From contig NZ_QUEE01000012.1 of the NCBI RefSeq assembly GCF_003477885.1, positions 1 to 61,477 of the forward strand: a stretch of DNA of 61,477 nt, in the 5' to 3' direction. Below are positions 8,200 to 17,479 of this stretch, in pieces. The first letter of the stretch is position 1, and every line of letters starts with the position of its first letter. This DNA comes from Lachnotalea sp. AF33-28. Its GTDB lineage: Bacteria; Bacillota; Clostridia; Lachnospirales; Lachnospiraceae. The notes under the pieces are model-generated. The model made no database searches. It saw nothing but the letters and a program-made list of their open reading frames with translations, and was not told where the DNA came from. The translations under genes and the position numbers were made by a program.

Positions 8200-9153
8200 A
8201 TGACACATACAAAGACCGGTAAAACTGATCCGGTACCATATAAAAAGAAAATCAGATGGAAACGGATGGTGCCGTTCTATCTTATGATGACTCCGGGGCT
8301 GCTGTATTTTCTGATCAATAATTATCTGCCGATGGCAGGCATTACGGTGGCCTTCCGAAAGGTAAACTATAAACTGGGGCTTTTTAAAAGTCCCTGGTGC
8401 GGCTTTGATAACTTTGAATTCCTGTTTGCGTCCGGACAGCTGGGAACCATGATCCGCAATACCATACTGTATAATCTGGTATTTATTATCCTGGGTACGA
8501 CCCTGGCTATTACGGTTGCGATTCTGCTAAATGAGGTCCGTTCGAAAATCGCGTCCCGGTTTTATCAGACCATTATACTGCTGCCCTATCTGATGTCCAT
8601 GGTAGTGGTCAGTTATTTAGTCTATGCGTTCCTTAGCGGCGAAACGGGATATATCAATAAGGCGGTTCTGCCGGCTCTGGGCCTGAAACCGATTTCTTTT
8701 TATCAGGAGAAGGCTTACTGGCCGTTTATCCTGGTGTTCGTAAACCAGTGGAAAGGCATCGGGTTCAGCATGATCATTTATCTGGCTGCGATCGTTGGAA
8801 TCAGCAATGATTTTTATGAAGCGGCCAGGGTGGACGGAGCCAGCAGATGGCAGCAGATTCGGTGCATTACGCTGCCCAGCCTGAAGCCGACGGTTATCAC
8901 AATGTTTATTCTAAGTGTCAGCAAGATGTTCTATTCCGATTTCGGACTGTTCTATCAGGTACCGAAAAACTCCGGGATTCTGTATCCTGTGACACAGACA
9001 ATCGATACCTATGTTTATAATGCGCTGATGAATCAGAATAATCCGGGAATGTCTGCGGCAGCAGGATTTATACAGGCCATTGTGGGATGTGTTCTGGTGG
9101 TGGCAGCCAATGCGCTGATCCGTAAGATCAGCAGAGAAGATGCAATATTTTAA
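8200..9153 (+). CDS. LplB-type sugar ABC permease
   Basis: 317 residues from ATG 8200. GGAGG at 8184-8188 sits 11 nt before ATG 8200 but only 2 nt before ATG 8191, so 8200 is preferred, though not certain. Six hydrophobic segments are visible. The EAA loop that docks the ATPase is EAARVDGASRWQQIRCITLP. The N-terminal membrane segment with FYLMMTPGLLYFLINNYLPM is typical of LplB-like permeases. It pairs with the YtcP-type permease downstream and the lipoprotein upstream. Confidence 0.9.
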   Translation: MTHTKTGKTDPVPYKKKIRWKRMVPFYLMMTPGLLYFLINNYLPMAGITVAFRKVNYKLGLFKSPWCGFDNFEFLFASGQLGTMIRNTILYNLVFIILGTTLAITVAILLNEVRSKIASRFYQTIILLPYLMSMVVVSYLVYAFLSGETGYINKAVLPALGLKPISFYQEKAYWPFILVFVNQWKGIGFSMIIYLAAIVGISNDFYEAARVDGASRWQQIRCITLPSLKPTVITMFILSVSKMFYSDFGLFYQVPKNSGILYPVTQTIDTYVYNALMNQNNPGMSAAAGFIQAIVGCVLVVAANALIRKISREDAIF

Positions 9154-9194
9154 GTGTCAGACAGGTGTATCGCTGTACTGAAGTGGAGGTTTTT

Positions 9195-10091
9195 ATGGGA
9201 GGAATATTATCAAAACAGGAAAAAAGGATGCAGCTGCTGGCACATATCGTGATGATTTTTTTGTCAGTTCTGGCGCTGGTCCCGTTTTGGCTGCTGATTG
9301 CGGCATCTTTTTCAGATTCAAATTATGCTGTGGCGGAGGGCTACCGCTTTATCCCCAAAGTTTTCAGCCTGGACGCCTATCAATATATCCTGCAGCAGTG
9401 GAATCAGATCGGACGGGCGTATCTGGTTACGCTTACGGTTACTGCGGTGGGAACCGTAAGTTCCATCCTGATCGTATCGCTGCTTTCTTACGGTCTAAGC
9501 CAGAAGGATCTGCCTGGGCGCAGGGTAATTTTCGGATTGATTCTCTTCACCATGCTGTTTTCCGGAGGCATTGTGCCGCAGTATATGATCTATAATAATT
9601 ATCTGCATCTAAAGAACACAATCTGGGGACTGATTGTGCCGAATCTGCTGTTAAACGGCTTTACGGTGGTATTGGTGCGCAATTACTTTCAGCAGAGTAT
9701 ACCGCCGGAATTATCTGAAGCCATGGAGATCGACGGGGCCGGCCCGTTTTACATATTTTTCAGACTGGTGATGCCTCTGTCCACCCCGATTCTGGCGACA
9801 GTAGGGCTGATGGAGGCTGTGACTTATTGGAATGACTGGAATAACGGCCTGTACTATATCACGGACAACAAGCTGTACAGCATGCAGCAGCTGTTGAACG
9901 AGATGAATAACAATGTGATGTTTATGAGTAATAACGCATCGCAGCTGCAGGGCGTGGATGTCAACGCGCTGCCTACGGCCACCATGCGTCTGGCGATCGC
10001 GGTAATTGCGATACTGCCGATTATATGTATGTATCCGTTTTTCCAGAAATACTTTGCCAAGGGGATTACGATGGGGGCTGTGAAGGGCTGA
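9195..10091 (+). CDS. YtcP-type sugar ABC permease
   Basis: 298 residues. ATG 9195 follows TGGAGGT; the upstream in-frame start at 9165 lacks a site. Six membrane segments and an EAA loop (EAMEIDGAGPFYIFFRLVMP) are present, with the family's C-terminal FFQKYFAKGITMGAVKG. It completes the importer with the genes at 6532 and 8200. Its last 26 bp overlap the 3' end of the convergent hydrolase gene at 10066, and no bidirectional terminator was seen between them. Confidence 0.9.
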   Translation: MGGILSKQEKRMQLLAHIVMIFLSVLALVPFWLLIAASFSDSNYAVAEGYRFIPKVFSLDAYQYILQQWNQIGRAYLVTLTVTAVGTVSSILIVSLLSYGLSQKDLPGRRVIFGLILFTMLFSGGIVPQYMIYNNYLHLKNTIWGLIVPNLLLNGFTVVLVRNYFQQSIPPELSEAMEIDGAGPFYIFFRLVMPLSTPILATVGLMEAVTYWNDWNNGLYYITDNKLYSMQQLLNEMNNNVMFMSNNASQLQGVDVNALPTATMRLAIAVIAILPIICMYPFFQKYFAKGITMGAVKG

Positions 10092-11088
10092 AATATTTTT
10101 CACACCTTTCAATCGTAAAGACGGAAAGGGCCTCGTCCATTTTTGCGATGGTCTTTTCGCTGATTTTGCACAGGTCAAACAGATTGCGCAGGGTAACTGT
10201 GTCCATGAAGGTGCCGATTTTTTTCTGTGCACCCTGATAGAGCAGATACTGGACAGGAAATTTGAATTTCAGAACCTTAAGCGCTCCCGGGATGCTGTTT
10301 ATGAGTTTACAGGAATTCCGCGTGGAAAGCACGCTGCCGTAGGCGTCGTTATAGGCGGCGCATTCCCGGACGGAGCGATAACGGCCGGAAATCAGCTCAT
10401 CCGCCCACTCCATGCTGTCCTTCACCCAGTTTCCTACTCGGGAGCAGAACAGCGGTCCCACTGCCCCGGAGCCGGCCCCTACGGAAAAGCCGTGGAGGGC
10501 GTAGCCGTAAATATGGGCTTCATAGTCGATGTAGTTTTTTTGCAGAGCATCCATTAACTTGGTGGTATTCTCAATGGACACAATCCAGTCCGTGCGGGAG
10601 GACGCCAGAAACATGGGGCAGGTGTCCAGATTCACCAGCTCGCTGGAATCCGGAGCATCAGGGGCGCAGTAGGCCAGAGTTTCCCTTGATACCAGTCCAT
10701 AGCATACAATCACCGCAAAGGGCTTGTGCTTTGCTGCCGAGGCAGCGGCGGTGACTACATGGCCCCCGGCGGAAAAACCGGCGGCAAGGATATGCGCCGG
10801 ATCGATTTTATATTCGGCGGCATGGTTCGTCAGATAGTCCATGGCCCCGTCAAAATCTTCCAGGGGATTGGGCCAGGTATGGTGCTTTCCCACGGAATAA
10901 CGGAGAATAAATGCGTGATACCCCAGCGCATTAAACGCTTCGGCCACAGGCTTCCCCTCTGATTCATCGCAGTTCTGATACCCGCCGCCGGGGCAGATGA
11001 GAATGGCTGTGGTTTTGTCCGTACTCGTCAAGTAAGGCGTCAGGGTGACGTCCCGGTCCCGGTTCAGTACAATCGGCTTCTGCTTCAT
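10066..11088 (-). CDS. alpha/beta-hydrolase (esterase) with unusual C-terminal extension
   Basis: 340 residues on the minus strand. The core (about 1-235) is a BD-FAE/acetylesterase-like hydrolase with ICPGGGY near the start (oxyanion hole), GFSAGG (nucleophile Ser), SSRTDWIV (Asp) and HGFS (His). Homologous single-domain esterases normally end around residue 240-280. Here about 100 further residues follow that I cannot assign; they are rich in hydrophobic helices and include TVTLRNLFDLCKISEKTIAK. The start overlaps the TetR stop by 4 bp (ATGA), so the two are translationally coupled and share the palindrome at 11709. The substrate is probably an acyl ester on a small glycoside (inference). 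Confidence 0.82.
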   Translation of the reverse strand: MKQKPIVLNRDRDVTLTPYLTSTDKTTAILICPGGGYQNCDESEGKPVAEAFNALGYHAFILRYSVGKHHTWPNPLEDFDGAMDYLTNHAAEYKIDPAHILAAGFSAGGHVVTAAASAAKHKPFAVIVCYGLVSRETLAYCAPDAPDSSELVNLDTCPMFLASSRTDWIVSIENTTKLMDALQKNYIDYEAHIYGYALHGFSVGAGSGAVGPLFCSRVGNWVKDSMEWADELISGRYRSVRECAAYNDAYGSVLSTRNSCKLINSIPGALKVLKFKFPVQYLLYQGAQKKIGTFMDTVTLRNLFDLCKISEKTIAKMDEALSVFTIERCEKYFSPSQPPS

Positions 11089-11621
11089 TTTTTCGGCTCC
11101 TCTCTCTGGTAGGATACGGCGGAGACAATCCGGCGCAGGCTAAAATGCTCGGGAAGCTGTCCCATGCCCAGATGTATCCATTCGTCCACCAGGCCATAGA
11201 CCGCCCCCGCCAGCACCGCCCGGGGATAGGCTTCCTCTGGCGCTGTGAATTCGTCCAGTTTGCAGCAGGCAAAAATGTGTTCCTTCAACAGATGGGCTGC
11301 ATCGTTGTTATATAGCAGCCGGATTAAATCTGCGTGCCTGCGGTATTGTTCCAGAAGCTCCACACAGAAGCAGCTTAAGAACTCCTCGTCCGGCTTCTGG
11401 GAAAAGGTCTGATACCACTCGTCGGTACAGGCAGTCAAATACTGAATCAGGATATCCTGCATGGATTTGAAATTCCGGTAAAAGGACACCCGGCTGACCC
11501 CCGCCCGGTCGCACAGCTCGGAAACATTGATCTGTGCCAGGGGCTTTTGGGTCATCAGCTGCAAAAGCCCCTGGGTGAGGCTTTCGATCACCATATCATG
11601 CGCTTCGTTTTTGGTTGCCAT
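11085..11621 (-). CDS. TetR/AcrR-family repressor
   Basis: 178 residues. The internal ATG at 11621, after AAGGGAG, gives a standard TetR start (MATKNEAHD); a longer frame from 11711 would run into the operator. The HTH is NVSELCDRAGVSRVSFYRNF at about residues 29-48, followed by a helical ligand domain. It is the first gene of the leftward pair. It faces the tannase-like operon across a 41-bp perfect palindrome, so it probably represses both directions until a phenolic or ester ligand binds. The ligand is inferred from neighbours only. Confidence 0.9.
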   Translation of the reverse strand: MATKNEAHDMVIESLTQGLLQLMTQKPLAQINVSELCDRAGVSRVSFYRNFKSMQDILIQYLTACTDEWYQTFSQKPDEEFLSCFCVELLEQYRRHADLIRLLYNNDAAHLLKEHIFACCKLDEFTAPEEAYPRAVLAGAVYGLVDEWIHLGMGQLPEHFSLRRIVSAVSYQREEPKK

Positions 11622-11708
11622 CTCGTTCTCCCTTCCGGTTCTGTTACACATCGGCTCTTTTGTTTCACTATGCAAAACTTCCTGTTTCTCCGCTTGAAAA
11701 AGCCACAA

Positions 11709-11749
11709 CATAGTGTTACACTTGTTTCTGAAACAAGTGTAACACTATG
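11709..11749 (+). promoter_or_regulatory. 41-bp perfect palindrome, operator of the TetR cassette
   Basis: Twenty bases (11709-11728) are followed by one central T and their exact reverse complement (11730-11749). The centre is TTGTTTC-T-GAAACAA, and each arm holds an inner near-palindrome GTGTTACAC. It lies between divergent genes, 87 bp from the TetR start and 141 bp from the tannase-like start. This is the classic arrangement of a TetR operator covering two promoters. Confidence 0.88.
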
Positions 11750-11890
11750 ATAAACGAATGTCAACACGCTTTTTGTATGATCTCCGGCGGCGATTTCTTT
11801 CAGAATGCAAACAGGAGGTGCCTGCGGTCTGTATCATGTAGCGTATCCCGGACGGTCCCGGGGCGCGGCGTTTTTGGGAGGATAGGATTG

Positions 11891-13417
11891 ATGTTGGAAC
11901 GGGATAACATTATTTTTTACGATACCAGCGATTTGACAGAGACTGGCGGAATCTGCGGTCGGGCCAATGCCGCTTATTTGGCATCCGGGCTGAAGAAGCG
12001 GTTTCCCGGAGAAGGTATTTCGGTAACCGGGGCGGAAATCAACCGCTCCGGTATATACCGCCGGGGATTGACCAGAATTAAAAATCTGCCGCCCTATGTT
12101 TCTGTTCAGCTTAAGCACTGCACCGGACGACATACCGAAACCGTCACGATTTGGTCGCCCCTTGCCTGGAATGACCGTTTTTTCGGCACGGGCGGCGGTG
12201 GAACGGCGGATGGCGGAGAAAAATACATCACAAGGCCCAATAACACCTCTCGGGGCATGACCGTGGCTTTTGCGGTTCGTAACGGCTTTACCGCCGCCAC
12301 CACCGATGCGGGAAACCCGGAGAATGAATGGGCGCTGGACAGGGACACCCACAGGGCAGATTGGGAACGGATAGAGAACTGGCGCTCTGCCTCCACCCAT
12401 TTTATGACGCTGGCTGGCAAGGCCGTGGCGGAGCTGCTGCATAAGCGGCCCGTGCGGTATGCCTATTTTCACGGAGGCTCCGGCGGCGGACGTCAGGCCA
12501 TGGTGGAAGTGCAGGAGCACCCGGAAGACTATAACGGCGTGTGGGCCTCCTGCCCAGCTATCTACTGGAGCCGGTTCCTGCCCCTGGGCCTTTGGCAGGT
12601 AGCGGTAATGAACAGCGCAAACCATGTAATTCCGCCGAGAAAGATGAGATGCTTTATGCAGGCCGCATGGGACAAGGCAGGTGGTGAACGGGCTTACTAT
12701 CAGCAGACGTCAGCGGTCAAAATAGCCCCCCTCCAATGCGTGGGAATGCCCACAAAAGATGGTCCCATCACAAAGGAAGACGCCGCCGTGATGAAGGAAA
12801 TCTGGGAGGGACCCCGTGACGAAAACGGAAGGCAGCTGTGGTTTGGGCACCGCCCGGGGGTGCTGTGCTGGAATGTGGGCATCCCGGTGGGGGCGTTCTA
12901 TTACACCCTGTTTCGGAAAAAGCCGAAGCCCTTCTTCCTCAGTGAATATTACCTGCGCTGGGTCACCGAAAACCCCAGGCAGCGGTTTGCGGATGTGACA
13001 CTGGCGGAATACAGACGCCTGCATCTTGCCAGCATTGAGAAATTTTCCGCTGCCGATGCAGACAAGGCGGATTTATCCGCATTTGCAAATGCCGGAGGCA
13101 AGCTGATGATCGACCATGGCACGGATGACCCCCTGATTCCTGTGGACGGCACGCTCCACTACTTCAGAAATGTGGAAGCGGCAATGGGACGGGATGTCGT
13201 TTCCCGGTTCCTTCGCCTGTACATCACTCCCGGCGACGGCCACGGAAGCTGCAGTTGGCACGGCCCCGGAATCAGCGAACGGGACGGCGTGGCAGCTCTG
13301 ATAGCTTGGGTGGAGCGGGGCATCGCCCCGAAGGCGATCCGTACGGTTCAGGTGGATAAAAGAGGACGGACCCTTCGGGAGGCAGAATGTTTTTCATGGA
13401 AGGAGGAAGAGAAATAA
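11891..13417 (+). CDS. tannase/feruloyl-esterase-family hydrolase
   Basis: 508 residues from ATG 11891 (GGGAGGAT upstream); the frame is open further upstream but crosses the promoter. The tannase/FaeB signature is clear: FHGGSGGGRQAMVEVQEHPE with nucleophile Ser near 197, IDHGTDDPLIPVDGT near residue 412 (catalytic Asp) and PGDGHGS near 448 (catalytic His). There is no signal peptide, so it acts on imported substrate. The family cleaves aromatic acid esters such as galloyl or feruloyl esters, and some members act on other bulky esters. It is the first gene of a rightward operon with an MBL hydrolase (1-base stop/start overlap) and a GPH transporter, controlled by TetR. Confidence 0.85.
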   Translation: MLERDNIIFYDTSDLTETGGICGRANAAYLASGLKKRFPGEGISVTGAEINRSGIYRRGLTRIKNLPPYVSVQLKHCTGRHTETVTIWSPLAWNDRFFGTGGGGTADGGEKYITRPNNTSRGMTVAFAVRNGFTAATTDAGNPENEWALDRDTHRADWERIENWRSASTHFMTLAGKAVAELLHKRPVRYAYFHGGSGGGRQAMVEVQEHPEDYNGVWASCPAIYWSRFLPLGLWQVAVMNSANHVIPPRKMRCFMQAAWDKAGGERAYYQQTSAVKIAPLQCVGMPTKDGPITKEDAAVMKEIWEGPRDENGRQLWFGHRPGVLCWNVGIPVGAFYYTLFRKKPKPFFLSEYYLRWVTENPRQRFADVTLAEYRRLHLASIEKFSAADADKADLSAFANAGGKLMIDHGTDDPLIPVDGTLHYFRNVEAAMGRDVVSRFLRLYITPGDGHGSCSWHGPGISERDGVAALIAWVERGIAPKAIRTVQVDKRGRTLREAECFSWKEEEK

Positions 13418-14211
13418 TGAGCAGTTTTTTTCATGTCTCCATCGGGGACGGTTTGTATCTCATATCCAGCGTCGCATCGGGAACCAGCATGGAATTTGGC
13501 CCGCCTACGGCCAATTCCTATCTGATTGTGGGCAGGGAGAAAGCCCTTCTCTTTGACTTGGCTGTCAATGAGCCGGGAATCAGGGACTACATCAAAACCA
13601 TTACGGATAGGCCATTGATGGTGGTTCTAAGCCACGGCCACCCGGACCACATCTACCATCTGCGGGACTTTTCACAGGTCTGGATGCACGAGGCCGACGA
13701 GAATTTCCCCCTGTGCCTGAATCCGGGTCTGAAGCTGCTGAAGCGAAAGCTCACCATTCACCAGCTGCGGCAAGGCGATACCATTGACCTGGCCGGACGG
13801 GTGCTCACGGTGTTTCACATTCCGGGCCACACCATGGGCAGCATCCTGCTGCTGGACGAGCAGACCGGCACCCTGTTTTCCGGCGATACCGTTGCCCGCC
13901 GGGTGCTGTACGGCATCACGGGCTGCCCGCCCCTTTCGGAGTTTGAAGAAATGCTCCTGCATCTGCCCACAGACCGTATTCATAAAATCTATTCTGCTCA
14001 CGACCGCGGGGCCATCGAACCGGAATACATCGGCCACATGATCCGGCTGATGCGGGAGGAACTGCCGAAAACCGAAAAATACTGGCATTTCCCCGGCTTC
14101 CCCAAAATGCGGAATCTGGTTTATGGGGAAGAAAGTACCCCGGACTTTTTTGATATTGCGGTTCCGGAAGCTGTACTTGACTGCGAGGGCGAATCTTGCA
14201 GGCCAAAGTAA
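13417..14211 (+). CDS. MBL-fold metallohydrolase
   Basis: 264 residues. ATG 13417 shares one base with the preceding stop (TAATG) and has AAGGAGG upstream. The metal-binding motif SHGHPDH gives His73, His75, Asp77 and His78. HIPGHTMGS, FSGDTV and YSAHD supply the remaining metal ligands of a metallo-beta-lactamase fold. There is no signal peptide. The family hydrolyses thioesters, lactones and related bonds. Coupled to the tannase-like gene, a role on a lactone or ester intermediate is likely, but the sequence does not give the substrate. Confidence 0.88.
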   Translation: MSSFFHVSIGDGLYLISSVASGTSMEFGPPTANSYLIVGREKALLFDLAVNEPGIRDYIKTITDRPLMVVLSHGHPDHIYHLRDFSQVWMHEADENFPLCLNPGLKLLKRKLTIHQLRQGDTIDLAGRVLTVFHIPGHTMGSILLLDEQTGTLFSGDTVARRVLYGITGCPPLSEFEEMLLHLPTDRIHKIYSAHDRGAIEPEYIGHMIRLMREELPKTEKYWHFPGFPKMRNLVYGEESTPDFFDIAVPEAVLDCEGESCRPK

Positions 14212-14231
14212 AGAAGAAAGAGGAAATAGCG

Positions 14232-15698
14232 ATGGCAAAAGCAAAAAAGATCCAGCCAGATGGCTGGAAAACAACAAAAAAGGAACGGCGCAACTACATT
14301 ATTGGCGACTTTGGCCGCCAGCTGGAGGGATATATCGTCACGGCACTGATGAGCACCTTCCTGATCTTCCAGGGCATCAATCTGACCGCTATTGCCGGTG
14401 TCATGCTGGCGGTGAAGATCATCGATGCCTTCGACGATGTGATTTTTGGCTTCCTGGTGGACCGCATTCACATCACGAAGGTCCGGGCTTTTGAAAAATT
14501 CACCGGTGAGGGGAAATATCTGCCCTGGTATCGGCTGACCTTCGCCTTTTTCCCGGTTTTTACGGCCCTGTTCTTCTGTATGCCAATGGGAATGTCCAAT
14601 CAGGCAAAGCTCGTATGGTTTGTGGTGTTTTATCTTCTCTATGATCTGACCTACACCATGGTGGAGGTCCCCATGAATTCCATGATCGTCACTCTGACGG
14701 ACAATCTGGACGAACGTAACTCCCTGCTTCAGACGAAGGCCATTCTCTCCGGCATGGGCACCATTCTGGTGGGCATGGTCTGGACGGTGAGCATCAGCGA
14801 GTATATCGGTTTTTCCATTAAGAGCGTGGCGCTGGTCTCTTCTGTTATCTTCTTCTTTTTGATGCTGCCTCTTGCCAAAGGCGTCAGGGAGCACAACACG
14901 GTGCTGGCCAATGTGGACCCGGAGGAGAATCAGAAGTATACCTTCAAGGATATGTGGAACTGCGTAAAAACCAACAAGTATCTGATGATTCTGCTGCTTG
15001 GCACGGTCATCACCTCCTGCCTTGCTACCGGCGGTGCGGTGGGCCTGCTGGTTTCCTACTATCATTTTGGCAGTTCTCTGATTTTGGCAATTCCCATCAC
15101 CATCTCAATTATCCCTGTGCTGATTGCCCAGATGCAGACCAAAAAGCTGTGTTCCAAATTTGGCAAGCTCAAGGTATTTCTGGTGACGGGCCTCATCGGC
15201 GGCTTCATTCAGCTAAGTATGTACTTTGTCGGTCCTGTTTTTTCTGTTTGCTGCACGCTGCTGGTATTGCAGGCGCCTTTCGGCAACATGAGCAACGTGG
15301 CCAAAACCTTCTTCCTGCCGGATACCATTGAATATACCCGCTACAAGACCGGCAAGGACTGCTCCGGCATCTGCAACTCCATTTCCTCCTTTGTCACCAA
15401 GCTGACCACCAGTGTCTCCTCGTCCCTGGGCCTGTTCATTCTGGGACTGTCCAACTACATTCCCGTTCAGGCGGAGAGTTTTGAGGACATTGCGGCGGCA
15501 GGCATCGTCCAGCCACAGCAGGCTTTGGATGTTATGTGGATCATCTACGCGCTGATCCCGCTGGTGGGCGTGCTGCTGGGGGTAGCGGTGATGTTCTTCT
15601 ATAAGCTGAAGGATGCGGATGTTGCTCTGATGGCCAAGTGTAATGCAGGCGAGATCACCCGTGAGGAATGTGAAGCGCAGCTTTCAAATAAATATTGA
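14232..15698 (+). CDS. GPH-family (glycoside-pentoside-hexuronide) cation symporter
   Basis: 488 residues with about 12 membrane segments. ATG 14232 is preceded by GAGG at good spacing; the in-frame start at 14196 would overlap the MBL gene. The N-terminal region (RNYIIGDFGRQLEGYIV) and the charged loop after segment 2 (FGFLVDRIHITKVRAF) are typical of MelB/XynP-type symporters. It probably imports the glycoside or sugar acid that the tannase-like and MBL enzymes process. It ends the TetR-controlled operon; no clear terminator follows. Confidence 0.88.
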   Translation: MAKAKKIQPDGWKTTKKERRNYIIGDFGRQLEGYIVTALMSTFLIFQGINLTAIAGVMLAVKIIDAFDDVIFGFLVDRIHITKVRAFEKFTGEGKYLPWYRLTFAFFPVFTALFFCMPMGMSNQAKLVWFVVFYLLYDLTYTMVEVPMNSMIVTLTDNLDERNSLLQTKAILSGMGTILVGMVWTVSISEYIGFSIKSVALVSSVIFFFLMLPLAKGVREHNTVLANVDPEENQKYTFKDMWNCVKTNKYLMILLLGTVITSCLATGGAVGLLVSYYHFGSSLILAIPITISIIPVLIAQMQTKKLCSKFGKLKVFLVTGLIGGFIQLSMYFVGPVFSVCCTLLVLQAPFGNMSNVAKTFFLPDTIEYTRYKTGKDCSGICNSISSFVTKLTTSVSSSLGLFILGLSNYIPVQAESFEDIAAAGIVQPQQALDVMWIIYALIPLVGVLLGVAVMFFYKLKDADVALMAKCNAGEITREECEAQLSNKY

Positions 15699-15851
15699 TG
15701 CTTTGGGGCGCAGACGCAGCACGCAGATATTTAACACAATATTAGTTTGAAATCAGAATATGACGGTCAGATATGAGAATGTTTGATCAGGTAAGAAAAT
15801 GATATATTAAGTATGTCACTTGACTACCACCACATTAGAGGAGGATACGAA

Positions 15852-17414
15852 ATGAAAAGACGACTGTGGGCATGTATTCTGATGATGACGTTTGCCATGA
15901 TGTTTACCGCATGTCAGAGTACATCTGAAGAAAGCGTAAAAGGAACGGAGTCCCTGCAGGACGCGGGCACAAACGCGCCGGAGGGCACCGGTAAAGACCA
16001 GGAGGAGATTGTTGAAATTATCTGGCAGTACCCGACGTCCGGAAATCTTGGGGCAGGGTTTCAGGATATGGAAGATGCCCTGAATGAGATGATGGAAAGA
16101 GACATCGGGGTGCATGTCACCTTTGAACCGGTAGGATTGGGGGAGGCGCAGCAAAAAGCGACACTGATGGTATCCGGAGGGGAACAGCTGGATCTGTGCA
16201 TGTCGGCTTTTGCGCCGATTGCGCCGCTTGCCAGCAGCAATCTGGTGTTGCCGCTTACCGATCTGATTGATGAGTACGGAAAAGATATCAAAGACCTTGG
16301 AGCAGATCTTAGCATGGGGTATTATAACGGTGAACTCTACGGCATACCGCCTGTCGGGGGAAGCTCAGGTTCCTGGTGCTATTTAATCAAAACAGAATAT
16401 CTGGAGAAGTATCAGATAGAAACTGATCCGGATAAATTTTATACATTTGAAGAGCTGGAAAAAATATTTGAAGTGATAAAAGCGGGGGAGGGCGATAATT
16501 TCTACTGCCTGCCTGTGGACCAGACAATCACTCCCTTGGGAGTGTATATGGAATACGATGCGGTTGGAGGCACTCCGGCAGCCGGCGTCCTCGTGCTGAA
16601 CAGGAACTTTGATGATCTGACACTCTGCAATCTGTACGAAACCGACGAATACAGAAATTATGCTGAAATCATGTACCGATGGGCTCAAAACGGCTATATA
16701 TCCCCGGACGCAGCGGTATCGACGGAAACTACGGATACACTGGTGGCAAAAGACAACTATCTGGGAACGTTTTATTTTGGAAATCCGCTGTCGGAGGTGA
16801 GCTATGCCTCTACAGTTGGCAAAGAGCTGACAAAGCTGAAAGTGATGGAACGCTACTACGCAAACAATGGCGGTTTAAGCTGTCTCTGGAGCATCCCGAT
16901 CACTTCCGCCCATCCGGAAAAGGCGCTGGAGGCGCTTAATTACATATACGCGAATGATGATGCCAACTGGATTATCCAGTACGGCCTGGAAGGGCAGAGT
17001 TATGAGATTGTGGAACAGACGGATGAGGGAACACAGATACGCTTCCTGTCGGATAATATGGAGGAGCTGCCGTATTTTAACCCCTACGGCCTCTGGGGAA
17101 ATCAGTATCACTATGCCGCGGTGGAACCGACGCCGGTCAACGCCAATAAACTGATTGAAGACTACCATCGGGGTACGCCGAAGGAGCGGTATTCTCCTGC
17201 GATGGGATACAGCTTTGTGCGTGACAGCGTTTCAACGGAGATCGCATCGCTGTCCACCGTAATTGAGCAGTATGATAAGATGATCAACTGCGGAGCGCTG
17301 GATCCAAAGAAAGCGGTGCCGGAATTTATCAGCGCTTTAAAGGCGGCCGGTATTGAGGAAGTGATTGCAGAAAACCAGCGCCAGCTGGATGAGTGGGCGG
17401 CTGCACAGAAATAA
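15852..17414 (+). CDS. extracellular sugar-binding lipoprotein, second importer
   Basis: 520 residues. ATG 15852 has GAGGAGG upstream and a lipoprotein signal (F-T-A-C, Cys21); an upstream in-frame ATG at 15813 does not fit. A short acidic linker leads to a binding domain paralogous to that at 6532, ending in RQLDEWAAAQK. It opens the second importer locus, where the binding protein and permeases precede the two-component genes, the reverse of locus 1. The 150-bp upstream region has TGATATATT (about 15800) as a possible -10 but no element A or B copy. Confidence 0.9.
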   Translation: MKRRLWACILMMTFAMMFTACQSTSEESVKGTESLQDAGTNAPEGTGKDQEEIVEIIWQYPTSGNLGAGFQDMEDALNEMMERDIGVHVTFEPVGLGEAQQKATLMVSGGEQLDLCMSAFAPIAPLASSNLVLPLTDLIDEYGKDIKDLGADLSMGYYNGELYGIPPVGGSSGSWCYLIKTEYLEKYQIETDPDKFYTFEELEKIFEVIKAGEGDNFYCLPVDQTITPLGVYMEYDAVGGTPAAGVLVLNRNFDDLTLCNLYETDEYRNYAEIMYRWAQNGYISPDAAVSTETTDTLVAKDNYLGTFYFGNPLSEVSYASTVGKELTKLKVMERYYANNGGLSCLWSIPITSAHPEKALEALNYIYANDDANWIIQYGLEGQSYEIVEQTDEGTQIRFLSDNMEELPYFNPYGLWGNQYHYAAVEPTPVNANKLIEDYHRGTPKERYSPAMGYSFVRDSVSTEIASLSTVIEQYDKMINCGALDPKKAVPEFISALKAAGIEEVIAENQRQLDEWAAAQK

Positions 17415-17422
17415 GAGAAATA

Positions 17423-17460
17423 GAGCCAGGGCTGCCGGGTATGCAAACCAGCCCTGGCTC
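17423..17460 (+). promoter_or_regulatory. intercistronic RNA hairpin after the second binding-protein gene
   Basis: A 12-bp perfect stem (423-434 with 449-460 of this kilobase; arms GAGCCAGGGCTG and its complement) has a 14-nt loop and no T run. It is therefore unlikely to terminate. It probably protects the upstream transcript end after processing, giving excess binding protein. Confidence 0.65.
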
Positions 17461-17479
17461 GCTGTTTAAAAGGAGAACT

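Noticed and set aside
11834..12625. Long open frame (263 codons) on the minus strand.
   Set aside because: Fully antisense to the tannase-like gene, with no ribosome binding site and no family motif; a by-product of GC-rich codon usage.
14121..15065. 314-codon minus-strand frame rich in His and Gln.
   Set aside because: Antisense to the GPH transporter, composition typical of reversed membrane-protein codons, no start signal.
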